NCBI GenBank assembly: GCA_965220265.1 | Contig: CBDCPM010000004.1 | Location: 4,278,001-4,342,000, forward strand | DNA: 64,000 nt | DNA from: Bin87 sp965220265 | GTDB lineage: Bacteria; Chloroflexota; Dehalococcoidia; Lucifugimonadales; UBA3495 | Direction of reading: 5' to 3' | Part shown: piece by piece, positions 25,287 through 32,821 of the stretch | Layout of the letters: every line of letters starts with the position of its first letter | Numbering within the stretch: position 1 is the first letter of the stretch | Notes under the pieces: model-generated | Seen by the model: the letters and a program-made list of their open reading frames with translations, nothing else | What the model was told of the DNA's origin: nothing | Database searches by the model: none | Program-made: the position numbers and the translations under genes

Positions 25287-25808
25287 TTAGTTGTCGGTGG
25301 ACTCGAAGGCGAGGGTGGCGAAGCGCATGAAGACGCCACCGCGCGGGGCGGCCAGCGGGCCGTTGAGGCAGAGGCAGGCGATCACGTACCGGGAACCTGG
25401 CTCGCCGACCTCGGCGATTTCCACGCGGTGCGGGGTGTTCAGACCGACGATGCTGCCGTAGGCGCGGTCGATTTCGCCATTGACCCACACCTCGCCGTAG
25501 TTGTCGAAGTTGGTCTCGAACCACACGCGGGAGCCGGCGACGTTGACGCCATCGATGGTCTCGGGAAGGGTGATGGCGATGCGATACCAGGCGAAGGTGA
25601 AGCCTTCGGAAAGGCTCTGCCGGACATTGTCGCAAACGTCCCAGGAGGAGTCGTCGAAGTCGGCGAGGCGTGCGGGAGTAGCGAGAAGGCGGGCAGTCAG
25701 GCCTTCATTGGGTTCGCCTGGGACAAGGCCGGGCGCGACACGCCAAGGTTGTCCGCCGACCTTGGAGCGGCCGTCGTCGGTGTTGAGATCAACTGCGAAT
25801 CGTGGCAT
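25287..25808 (-). CDS. galactose-binding-like (jelly-roll) domain protein
   Basis: This 173-aa protein is a single beta-sandwich resembling the sugar-binding domain at the N-terminus of glycoside hydrolase family 2 enzymes. The tell-tale order is D-F-D-D-S-S-W-D-V, F-A-W-Y-R-I-A-I-T-L-P, S-R-V-W-F-E-T-N-F-D-N-Y-G-E-V-W-V-N-G and then N-T-P-H-R-V-E-I. There is no catalytic domain and no signal peptide, so it acts in the cytoplasm, perhaps as a binding or scaffolding partner. It has a GGAGGCG ribosome site. It lies downstream of the amidohydrolase and SDR genes on the same strand and may be cotranscribed with them. Ligand unknown. Confidence 0.75.
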   Translation of the reverse strand: MPRFAVDLNTDDGRSKVGGQPWRVAPGLVPGEPNEGLTARLLATPARLADFDDSSWDVCDNVRQSLSEGFTFAWYRIAITLPETIDGVNVAGSRVWFETNFDNYGEVWVNGEIDRAYGSIVGLNTPHRVEIAEVGEPGSRYVIACLCLNGPLAAPRGGVFMRFATLAFESTDN

Positions 25809-25832
25809 TGGAACGCCTCCTTTGATGAGTAA

Positions 25833-25852
25833 GGGCGAATGGTTATTCGCCC
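25833..25852. terminator. GGGCG-type hairpin
   Basis: GGGCGAAT (25833-25840) and ATTCGCCC (25845-25852) form a perfect 8-bp stem with a GGTT loop, between the amidohydrolase and jelly-roll genes. It may be a weak terminator or an mRNA-processing hairpin inside the operon. It is related to the hairpins at 17034, 25240 and 48285. Confidence 0.5.
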
Positions 25853-25881
25853 CGACGTGATCACATGGTGTCTTGAGTAGA

Positions 25882-26691
25882 CTAGCGAAACTCCCAAAGA
25901 TTGGCCGCGGCGCCGCCGAACACCATGTCGCGGGCCGCAGTACTGGGATATTCGATCAGATCCATGGGGAACCGCAGGGCGTTACGGTAACCTTCCCGGT
26001 TGGCCGAGGGCGGGAAGTCACTGCCCCACATGAGGCGGTCGCCGCCGAAAGCCTCCACCGCCATCTCGATGAGCGGCGGGATGTTGTCGAAGGGGATGGG
26101 CTGACGGAAGGGTTGGGGCCGTGGGCAAAATTCGCCGAGGCCGGGAACCTTGACGTAGGTGTTGGGGTACTTGGACAGCGACAGCGCCTGGCGATAAGCA
26201 TCCATCGGGATTTCCTTGTCCTCGCGGCCCGGGCCCCAGAACGCGCCCACGCCGGCGAGATGCTCGATAACGACGTTGAGGTTGGGGAGTTCGCGAATTA
26301 TCCCCTCGAACTCCGGAGCGGCGTACTGCTCCACGGTGCCCATGACGCTGGCGACCACGCCGAGATCGGCGCACTTGCGCCAGAGGGCCAACGGGTCGTC
26401 GCCGGGGGACCGCCACCCGGCGTTGAAACGCAGCCCATCAACGCCCTGATCGTGGAGCTCAGCGACGCGGTCGGTGGCGCCGGGCTGAGTGTGGTCTACG
26501 ATGGCGATGATCGCAAACCGGCCGGGGAAACGCTTGACGGCCTCGACCAGATAGTTGTTGTCGAAGACGCCGAAAAACTGGGTCAGGACCGCCTGGTCCA
26601 CGCCGGCGCGTTCCATTTCGTCGAGGAGGATTTCCACCGGCTCGAACCAGTAGGGCGAGGCGTGGCAGTGGGTGTCGATTACAGTAGCCAT
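25882..26691 (-). CDS. amidohydrolase family 2 (TIM-barrel) protein
   Basis: This 269-aa protein belongs to the amidohydrolase-related group (PF04909), which includes ACMSD, gamma-resorcylate decarboxylase and 2-pyrone-4,6-dicarboxylate lactonase. The N-terminal metal motif is V-I-D-T-H-C-H. A mid-barrel V-I-E-H-L-A-G carries a further His, and the C-terminal R-L-M-W-G-S-D-F-P holds the catalytic Asp. The G-L-R-F-N-A-G strand resembles lactonases. It is cotranscribed downstream of an SDR (13-base gap), a pairing common in ring-lactone or aromatic catabolism. Substrate unknown. Confidence 0.88.
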   Translation of the reverse strand: MATVIDTHCHASPYWFEPVEILLDEMERAGVDQAVLTQFFGVFDNNYLVEAVKRFPGRFAIIAIVDHTQPGATDRVAELHDQGVDGLRFNAGWRSPGDDPLALWRKCADLGVVASVMGTVEQYAAPEFEGIIRELPNLNVVIEHLAGVGAFWGPGREDKEIPMDAYRQALSLSKYPNTYVKVPGLGEFCPRPQPFRQPIPFDNIPPLIEMAVEAFGGDRLMWGSDFPPSANREGYRNALRFPMDLIEYPSTAARDMVFGGAAANLWEFR

Positions 26692-26703
26692 ATCAGCCCC
26701 TCC

Positions 26704-27459
26704 CTAAGCGGCGGTGGTCCCGCCGTCAATCACCACCTCGGAGCCGGTGACGAAGGACGACTCGTCGGATGCGAGATAGATCGCTCCGTAGGCGATCTCG
26801 CTGGGTTTGCCCACCCGGCCAAGGGGCAATCGCTGCATCCGCAAGGCCATGTTGGCAGGGTCATTCAGCGTGTCCGCGATCATGTCGGTCTCGATCGGGC
26901 CGGGGTGGATTGAGTTGCACCGGATGCCCTCACGAGCGTGCTGGATGGCGGTGGACTTGGTGAACAGGCGGACCGCGCCCTTGGTGGCAGTGTAGCTGGC
27001 CGAGCCGTTCGGACTTCCGACCAGGCCGGCCGTGGACGATATGTTGATGATCGAGCCGCCTCCGGCCTCGCGCATGGCGGGGATGGCAGCCTTGGTGCCG
27101 AGGAAGACGCCCTTGGCGTTCACGGAGAAGATCCGGTCCCAGTCTTCCACGGTGGTTTCCTCGATGTTCTTGCGGATCAGGATGCCGGCGTTGTTCAGCA
27201 GGACGTCGAGCTTGCCGTAGGTGCCCACGGCGGACTGTACCGCCGACTCCCAGTCGGACTCGCTGGTGACATCAAGGTGCACATAGGTGACGTTGTAGCC
27301 GAGTTCCTGCAGTTCGGCCTCGGTTTGGCGACCCTGATCGTCGAGGATGTCACCGATGACAACGCTGGCGCCTTCTTCCGCAAACATCCGCGCCTCGACT
27401 GCGCCCTGACCCCGCGCTCCACCGCTGATGAGCGCGACCTTGCCTTCCAACCTGGCCAT
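26704..27459 (-). CDS. short-chain dehydrogenase/reductase
   Basis: This classical SDR (251 aa) has the cofactor motif S-G-G-A-R-G-Q-G (the usual T-G-x-x-x-G-x-G with Ser first), D at the end of strand 2 (V-I-G-D-I) suggesting NAD preference, and N-N-A-G. The catalytic triad is Ser of N-I-S-S-T, then S-Y-T-A-T-K. It ends with the standard V-T-G-S-E-V-V-I-D-G-G. GGAGGCAAC precedes the ATG. It is the first gene of a likely three-gene operon with the amidohydrolase and the jelly-roll protein. It is an alcohol/ketone oxidoreductase of unknown substrate. Confidence 0.93.
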   Translation of the reverse strand: MARLEGKVALISGGARGQGAVEARMFAEEGASVVIGDILDDQGRQTEAELQELGYNVTYVHLDVTSESDWESAVQSAVGTYGKLDVLLNNAGILIRKNIEETTVEDWDRIFSVNAKGVFLGTKAAIPAMREAGGGSIINISSTAGLVGSPNGSASYTATKGAVRLFTKSTAIQHAREGIRCNSIHPGPIETDMIADTLNDPANMALRMQRLPLGRVGKPSEIAYGAIYLASDESSFVTGSEVVIDGGTTAA

Positions 27460-27549
27460 GGTGTTGCCTCCTATTCGTGCGTTTCAGATGGCTGTACTAC
27501 TGCTACGCAGCCACTTTATATGCGTTGGCAATGGGGCGCAACCGAAGAT

Positions 27550-28107
27550 TCAGCATGCGTACCGAGGATTCCACAAGCGGTGGAAACCCGCCGTTCCGTC
27601 TTCTCCAGTGCGCAACTCATAGACGTCAGGGTTGGACAGGTTTTCCCATCCGGTGTAGCCGAATTCGGGATCAATCGAGTGGAGAACCAGGCCCATGAGG
27701 TTACCGTGGGTGACGACGACGGGGAGGTTATGGGTACCGCGCAGCAGATCGTTCAGGGCTGACCATGCCCGCTCAAGCACCTCGTTGGCAGATTCGCCGC
27801 CGGGCACGCGCGATTTCGGATCGCAAAAGGAATCGCGCACCACCTGACGCCAGTTGTCGATGGGACATAGCGACAGGGTGCACTCATTCAACCGAGGATC
27901 GACCCGAACTCCCCGCAGCAAAAGATCCGCGAGGGGTTCGGCGGACTGCTGCGCACGACGGTAGGCGCTGGCGACAATTGCGTCGACGGGCCAGGCCGAC
28001 AGGTAGTCCGCCAGACGCTGGGCCTGCAGCAGGCCGGCCGGGGTGAGCGGTGCGCTGGGTTTCTGACCCGCCGCCTCGCAGTGCCGGACCAGGATCAGGC
28101 TGGTCAC
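27550..28107 (-). CDS. histidine phosphatase family protein
   Basis: This 185-aa phosphoglycerate-mutase-like phosphatase has the phospho-acceptor motif L-V-R-H-C-E-A (R-H-C rather than the commoner R-H-G; the His is the nucleophile). S-A-Y-R-R-A-Q-Q-S-A-E-P carries the second Arg, L-N-E-C-T the Glu acid, and V-V-T-H-G-N-L the second catalytic His. The motif with A-P-L-T-P-A-G resembles broad phosphomonoesterases of the PhoE type. The GTG start overlaps the stop of the disrupted GNAT gene upstream as GTGA, so the two were once translationally coupled. Its expression now may depend on read-through from the damaged gene. Confidence 0.85.
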   Translation of the reverse strand: MTSLILVRHCEAAGQKPSAPLTPAGLLQAQRLADYLSAWPVDAIVASAYRRAQQSAEPLADLLLRGVRVDPRLNECTLSLCPIDNWRQVVRDSFCDPKSRVPGGESANEVLERAWSALNDLLRGTHNLPVVVTHGNLMGLVLHSIDPEFGYTGWENLSNPDVYELRTGEDGTAGFHRLWNPRYAC

Positions 28108-28559
28108 GGCAGGGGCCAGGGGCGCCAGCGGAGGCGCGCACCGACCTCGGTGAAGCCGGCCCGCTGGTAGAACTGGATCTGCCTTGCGCCGTGATCCGGG
28201 GTTCCCAGTTCGACCATTGCGCAGCCGCGCGACACGGCGTGATTCAAGGCGAAGCGGAGAACCTCCATGCCGACGCCAATGCCGCGCACGCTGGGATCAA
28301 CATACATTTGCTGGATGATGGCGTAGCGGCCGACGCTGCGCAGGGGGTCGACGAATGAGACGGTACAAACGGCGGTGAGCTGACCGTCGATTTCCGCCAG
28401 CACCACGAACCCAGAAGGCCCGTCATCGGCGAATCGGCCATACACCGGCGCCATCGCTTCTGCGGAGGCGGGCGTGCCACCGAGTTAAATGAGAAGCCGG
28501 CGCACCAAGTCTATGGCCGCATCCCGGTCGTGGGTCGTTGCCAATCTGGCGCTGGTCAT
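28104..28559 (-). pseudogene. GNAT acetyltransferase interrupted by an in-frame TAA
   Basis: The frame from ATG 28559 reads M-T-S-A-R-L-A-T-T-H-D-R-D-A-A-I-D-L-V-R-R-L-L-I, hits TAA at 28487-28485 (codon 25), then continues L-G-G-T-P-A-S-A-E-A-M-A-P-V-Y-G into a standard GNAT core. The core includes Q-M-Y-V-D-P-S-V-R-G-I-G-V-G-M (acetyl-CoA loop, R-G-x-G-x-G-like) and F-Y-Q-R-A-G-F. Total length would be 151 codons, normal for the family. A CAA-to-TAA change would explain it. Translation could restart at ATG 28454, giving 116 aa without the first strand and helix. Its stop overlaps the phosphatase start. The stop could also be an assembly error. Confidence 0.8.
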
Positions 28560-28657
28560 CGTGCCAACGGTACCACGACGCCGAAGGGGTCTGGGTACGG
28601 ATCACGCTATGCTGGTACGCGGGTTTTGCGCACGGATGGTCCCGGTGATCCGGTCCG

Positions 28658-29076
28658 TCAGGCGCCTGTGCTCTCCCGCAGCCGCTCTTCCTTTTCGATT
28701 AGACCGGGAGTCATGGCCTCGCCGAAGTCCTGGATTGCGAACACGGGGCGGATTTCAATTTCGCTGGGTCCAGGCATCGGGTTAGGGCAGCGCCCGACCC
28801 ATTCGACCGCCTCGGCCATATCTTTGACTTCCCACAACCAGAAGCCGGCCACCAACTCGTTGGTAGCCGGGAACGGACCATCGATCACCGTCCGGTCTGC
28901 GCCGCTGAAGGCAACACGTTTCCCGCCGATGAAGGTTTGAGGCCCTCTCCGGATAGCAGCACGCCGGCATCCACGAGCTCCTCGTTTTACCTGCGCATTG
29001 CCTCGAGGAGTTCGGTGGAGGGCATGGTGCCGTATTCGCTATCTTGCGTAGCTTTGACCAGAACCACCACGCGCAC
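28658..29076 (-). pseudogene. YCII-related (DGPF domain) protein with nonsense and frameshift
   Basis: A good AAGGAG site precedes GTG at 29076, which reads M-R-V-V-V-L-V-K-A-T-Q-D-S-E-Y-G and on to A-M-R-R, then TAA where relatives have Tyr. The frame continues N-E-E-L-V-D-A-G-V-L-L-S-G-E-G-L-K-P-S-S-A-G and then loses one base near 28920. The other frame resumes K-R-V-A-F-S-G-A-D-R-T-V-I-D-G-P-F-P and runs intact to the stop at 28658. The whole 419-base span is a normal length (about 140 aa) minus one base. Two independent lesions make real decay more likely than one sequencing error. Confidence 0.85.
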
Positions 29077-29137
29077 AGGGTTACTCCTTGCGTTGCTTCG
29101 CCCGACCCGGTATGGATCAGGCTTCCAAGGATTCTGA

Positions 29138-29564
29138 CTAGCTCTTGAAGGACGAAAACGCCCTCGGCCAAGTTTCGTGGGAATAGTGCCGGTATCCTGC
29201 CGGAACTTCGGTGCTCACGGATAACCGCGTCCCACGGTTGGCGTCGTCCAGTCGGTACTTTTCGTAGGCTGGAGCCCGGACCCGGGCATCAGCACTTTCG
29301 GCGTCATCCACGTGGTCTCGGATGATGCCGACGGCTTTCAGTGAAAGGGATTGGTAGGGCCCTGCGCTGCTCTACGAGGCTGACCATGCCCTGGCCGTCG
29401 GGCGTGGCGAAACGCACGATGCCGCCCCCATTCCAGTTGCCCTGGGCGTAAGACCATTCGCAGAATGTGGCAGACCACACTCGGAGATTTTCGTCAGCCT
29501 GGAGTACATGCGAAACGTTTTGTGCGTCTGCCGCTATTTCCACAACGAAATGAAGGGAATCCAT
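29138..29564 (-). pseudogene. SRPBCC/AHSA1-like protein with a frameshift
   Basis: ATG 29564 opens M-D-S-L-H-F-V-V-E-I-A-A-D-A-Q-N-V, then D-E-N-L-R-V-W and G-G-I-V-R-F-A-T-P-D-G-Q-G-M-V-S-L-V-E, matching the N-terminal half of SRPBCC (Hsp90-ATPase-activator-like) proteins. That frame ends at TGA near 29304. A second frame carries the expected C-terminal half, with T-R-L-S-V-S-T-E-V-P and ending W-P-R-A-F-S-S-F-K-S at TAG 29138-29140. The shift lies between about 29330 and 29400. The middle is poorly conserved, so the family call is less sure than for its two neighbours. Confidence 0.6.
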
Positions 29565-29614
29565 GCCGGGGTTGTTCGAATAGCCGTGGTGGCACGGGCC
29601 AGAATGGACCAGAG

Positions 29615-29690
29615 TGGTGGGCCGTGTGGGGATCGAACCCACGACACCCGGATTAAAAGTCCGGTGCTCTGCCAGCTGAGCTAACGGCCC
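29615..29690 (-). tRNA. tRNA-Lys (anticodon TTT), CCA encoded
   Basis: The minus strand gives acceptor GGGCCGT paired with ACGGCCC, a D arm with AGCTCAGCTGGCAGAGC, anticodon loop C-T-TTT-A-A and a T arm with GGTTCGATCC. Discriminator A and a genomic CCA follow (29617-29615). A TATACT box lies upstream on the minus strand (complement of 29714-29719) but has no convincing -35. Confidence 0.97.
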
Positions 29691-29782
29691 CTTCATGCGC
29701 CGATCCGTAGGCCAGTATACAGTGTAGCATAGGCAGGCTTTCGACCTCGGCGAATGCGCTGTGATTACGGCTGTCCCGTCTC

Positions 29783-29811
29783 TTGCCAATACGACGTAAA
29801 TCGGGCATAAT
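29783..29811 (+). promoter_or_regulatory. promoter of the 5S rRNA gene
   Basis: TTGCCA (29783-29788) and CATAAT (29806-29811) are spaced by exactly 17 bases, each matching consensus at five of six positions. The predicted start falls near 29818-29821, the first base of the 5S rRNA. Confidence 0.75.
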
Positions 29812-29820
29812 GCCGACGTT

Positions 29821-29944
29821 ACTTTCTGGTGGTTCAAGCGGGGTGGTCCCACCCGTTTCCATCTCGAACACGGCAGTGAAACGCCCCAGCGCCGACGATA
29901 CTGCTCTGGTAACGGAGTGGGAAAATAGGTCACCGCCGGAAAGT
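29821..29944 (+). rRNA. rrf: 5S ribosomal RNA, standing alone
   Basis: The sequence has the 5S core: CCCACCCGTTTCCATCTCGA, then ACACGGCAGTGAAACGCCCC, and the closing helix where ACTTTCTGG (29821) pairs with CCGGAAAGT (ending 29944). About 120 nt is the expected size. No 16S or 23S lies nearby. It has its own promoter at 29783 and a terminator at 30043, so it is an independent transcription unit. The region between its end and the terminator (29945-30042) holds nothing I recognise. Confidence 0.93.
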
Positions 29945-30042
29945 ACCAAAACCCAAAGGTCAGTCGGGGCGGGCATGATGGCGCACCAGGGTATCGTTGG
30001 CGACTGTAGGCCACGTATCGCGACAGGTTGAAAAACCAACCG

Positions 30043-30088
30043 AGCGGCTCCACCGTTACGATTCGGTGACAAAGCCGCTTTTATTTTT
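30043..30088 (+). terminator. terminator of the 5S rRNA unit
   Basis: AGCGGCT (30043-30049) pairs with AGCCGCT (30073-30079), enclosing an inner CACCG/CGGTG stem, and is followed by TTTATTTTT. Confidence 0.75.
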
Positions 30089-30156
30089 GCCCGAATGCGG
30101 TACAATAGCGCCGCCAGCACCCATCAGTTGGCCTGACCTCAACCCAGGAGAGTCTC

Positions 30157-32631
30157 ATGGGCAGCAGATTTGAAAAGTTCTCAGAGCGCGCACGGCGGGT
30201 TTTGTCCCTAGCCCAGGAAGAAGCGCAGCGGTTTAACCACAATTACATCGGAACCGAGCATATATTGCTTGGGCTTGTCCGGGAGACCGAAGGGGTAGCC
30301 GCTCGAGTCCTGTCCGGGCTGAGCGTGGACCTGACCAAGGTGCGCTCGGCGGTTGAGTTCATCATCGGGCGCGGCGAGCGTCCGGCGCAGGGTGAGATCG
30401 GTCTTACCCCCAGGGCCAAGAAGGTCGTGGAGCTGGCCGTGGATGAAGCCCGCAGGATGAACCACACCTATATTGGCACTGAGCACCTACTGATTGGCCT
30501 GTTGCGGGAAGGCGAGGGCGTTGCGGCCGGTGTCTTGGAAAGCTTGGGCGTCAACCTTGAAAAGGTCCGCGCCGAGACTCACCGTATCCTCAGCAACTCC
30601 GGCAGCGGCAGCTCCACTAGCAGCCGTTCGACCACCCGTACCCCCACACTGGACCAGCTTGGCGTTGACCTGACCAGCGCGGCGCTGGGCGGCAAGTTGG
30701 ACCCGGTCATTGGCCGTGACACTGAAATTGAGCGCGTCACGCAGATCCTGAGCCGCAGGACCAAGAACAATCCGGTCCTGGTAGGAGAGCCCGGCGTGGG
30801 CAAGACGGCTATCGTGGAAGCGATGGCCCAGCAGATTTCGTCGGGCGACGTGCCCGACACCCTGCAAGGCAAGCGCCTGGTCACCCTGGACATGGGAGCC
30901 TTGGTCGCCGGGACTAAGTACCGCGGCGAGTTCGAGGAGCGGTTGAAGAAGGTCATTGAGGAGATCAAGACCTCCGGCAATTGCGTCCTCTTCATTGATG
31001 AAATCCATACCCTGGTCGGCGCTGGCGCTGCTGAAGGCGCGGTGGACGCTTCCAATATTTTGAAGCCATCGCTCGCTCGCGGCGAGATCCAGTGCATCGG
31101 CGCGACCACGATGGACGATTACCGCAAGTACGTGGAGCGCGACCCGGCGCTTGAGCGGCGGCTGCAGCCGGTGCGCGTCGAGGAACCCGACGCCGAGATG
31201 ACGGTGGATATCCTGCGGGGTGTCAAGGGCCAGTACGAAGACCACCACAACGTCGACATCACCGAAGACGCAGTGCAGGCCGCTGCCACCCTGTCGACCC
31301 GGTACATTCCGGACCGCTTCCTGCCGGACAAGGCCATTGACCTGCTGGATGAAGCCGGATCACGGGTACGCCTGCGTGGAAGCCATGCTCCGCAGGAAGT
31401 TAAGGATGCGCAGGAAGTCCTGGACCGAGTACGCAAGGAAAAGGACGAAGCCATTGCTTCGCAGCAGTACGAAGTCGCTGCCGAGCTGCGCGACCGCGAG
31501 CTCCATCTAACCGAGAACGTAGGCGACATGGAACGCGAGTGGAAAGCGGATCGGAGCAAAGAGCGTAAGCAGGTCACCGAGGAGGACATCGCCGAGGTAG
31601 TCAGTATGTGGACCGGTATCCCGGTGACGCGGCTGGCGCAGGAGGAAACCGATCGGTTGCTCAGCATGGAAGCGGAACTGCACAAGCGCATCATCGGCCA
31701 GGACGAAGCCATAGTCGGCATCTCCAGGGCGGTGCGCCGGGCTCGGGCCGGTCTCAAGGACCCGCGCCATCCCATCGGTGTATTCCTGTTCCTGGGCCCT
31801 ACCGGAGTGGGCAAGACCGAACTGGTACGCGCCATGGCAGAGTTCATGTTCGGGCACGAGGACAACATGATCCGGCTGGACATGTCGGAATTCCAGGAGC
31901 GGCACACCACCGCCCGTCTGATTGGCGCGCCTCCGGGCTATGTTGGCTATGACGAGGGCGGGCAACTCACCGAGGGTGTCCGCAAGAAGAACTACTGCGC
32001 GATCCTGCTGGACGAAATCGAAAAGGCACACCCGGAGGTCTTCAACATCCTGCTGCAGATCTTCGACAACGGCCAGCTTACAGACGCCCGCGGCCGCCGC
32101 GTGGACTTCCGCAATTCGATCATCGTCATGACAAGTAACCTCGGTTCTGACCTGATCAAGCGCGATACCTCCCTGGGGTTCACCAGAAAGTCAGACCAAG
32201 CACAGACCGATCACCAAGCCTACGAGCGGATGAAGGACAAGGTTATGGATGAAGTCAAACGCTTCTTCCGCCCCGAGTTCCTCAACCGCTTGGACGCCAC
32301 CATCGTGTTCCACGCCCTGAGCAGGGAAGAAATTCACCAGATCGTGGACCTGATGATGAACATGGTCCGCGAGGAGCTCAAGGAACGGGAGATCAGCATC
32401 GAACTAACCGAGCCGGCTCGGGGGTACCTGGCCGAAAACGGTTTCGATCCGGTGCTGGGAGCACGACCGTTGCGCCGCCTGATCCAGAACGAAGTCGAAG
32501 ACCGGCTATCCGACGAACTGCTCGGAGGCAAATTCGACGAAGGGGACACCGCGATCGTCGACATAGACGAGGACGGCAAGATCTGCATAAAGGTACGGAA
32601 ACCGGAGATGGCCGCCTTGCCGGTGGCCTGA
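30157..32631 (+). CDS. clpC: ATP-dependent Clp protease ATPase subunit ClpC
   Basis: ClpC is an AAA+ unfoldase feeding ClpP. The 824-aa protein has two N-terminal Clp-N repeats (about 1-150, including N-Y-I-G-T-E-H-I-L-L-G and T-Y-I-G-T-E-H-L-L-I-G). AAA module 1 has G-E-P-G-V-G-K-T and Walker B L-F-I-D-E-I-H. A UVR-type coiled middle domain (about 420-460, Q-Q-Y-E-V-A-A-E-L-R-D) follows, then AAA module 2 with G-P-T-G-V-G-K-T, L-L-D-E-I-E-K-A-H and the C-terminal D2 domain. The M-domain marks it as ClpC rather than ClpA. AGGAGAG at 30146 serves the ATG; a TACAAT box at 30101-30106 is a likely -10 with a poor -35. No mcsA, mcsB or ctsR is adjacent. Confidence 0.96.
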   Translation: MGSRFEKFSERARRVLSLAQEEAQRFNHNYIGTEHILLGLVRETEGVAARVLSGLSVDLTKVRSAVEFIIGRGERPAQGEIGLTPRAKKVVELAVDEARRMNHTYIGTEHLLIGLLREGEGVAAGVLESLGVNLEKVRAETHRILSNSGSGSSTSSRSTTRTPTLDQLGVDLTSAALGGKLDPVIGRDTEIERVTQILSRRTKNNPVLVGEPGVGKTAIVEAMAQQISSGDVPDTLQGKRLVTLDMGALVAGTKYRGEFEERLKKVIEEIKTSGNCVLFIDEIHTLVGAGAAEGAVDASNILKPSLARGEIQCIGATTMDDYRKYVERDPALERRLQPVRVEEPDAEMTVDILRGVKGQYEDHHNVDITEDAVQAAATLSTRYIPDRFLPDKAIDLLDEAGSRVRLRGSHAPQEVKDAQEVLDRVRKEKDEAIASQQYEVAAELRDRELHLTENVGDMEREWKADRSKERKQVTEEDIAEVVSMWTGIPVTRLAQEETDRLLSMEAELHKRIIGQDEAIVGISRAVRRARAGLKDPRHPIGVFLFLGPTGVGKTELVRAMAEFMFGHEDNMIRLDMSEFQERHTTARLIGAPPGYVGYDEGGQLTEGVRKKNYCAILLDEIEKAHPEVFNILLQIFDNGQLTDARGRRVDFRNSIIVMTSNLGSDLIKRDTSLGFTRKSDQAQTDHQAYERMKDKVMDEVKRFFRPEFLNRLDATIVFHALSREEIHQIVDLMMNMVREELKEREISIELTEPARGYLAENGFDPVLGARPLRRLIQNEVEDRLSDELLGGKFDEGDTAIVDIDEDGKICIKVRKPEMAALPVA

Positions 32632-32659
32632 ACCGAGACGTACGGTCGATCGAAACAAC

Positions 32660-32687
32660 CGGGGGCGCCCTGAAAAAGGCGCCCCCG
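32660..32687 (+). terminator. hairpin after clpC
   Basis: A 10-bp GC stem (CGGGGGCGCC at 32660-32669 with GGCGCCCCCG at 32678-32687) closes an A-rich loop 28 bases after the clpC stop. It has no T tract, so termination may be partial. It overlaps the -35 of the next promoter. Confidence 0.55.
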
Positions 32688-32698
32688 AATGCTACAAT
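32670..32698 (+). promoter_or_regulatory. putative promoter of guaB3
   Basis: CTGAAA (32670-32675) and TACAAT (32693-32698) are 17 bases apart, upstream of guaB3. The -35 lies in the loop of the clpC hairpin. Confidence 0.45.
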
Positions 32699-32821
32699 CT
32701 ACTGGTCGATTGGAATGGTTCCAAGGCGCAAATTCCGCTCTCAACCCGCATCTGGGTTGGCGGTTATTTTAGCCTCTTACCATAGTTCGGCATTCTTCAC
32801 GGCAAACTTTGAGGTGACTCT

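Noticed and set aside
28485..28487. Recoded stop in the GNAT gene
   Set aside because: It is TAA, not UGA, so selenocysteine does not apply; a nonsense mutation is simpler.
29304..30053. 249-aa minus-strand ORF
   Set aside because: It runs through tRNA-Lys and the antisense of the 5S rRNA; only its last part is real, as half of the SRPBCC-like pseudogene.
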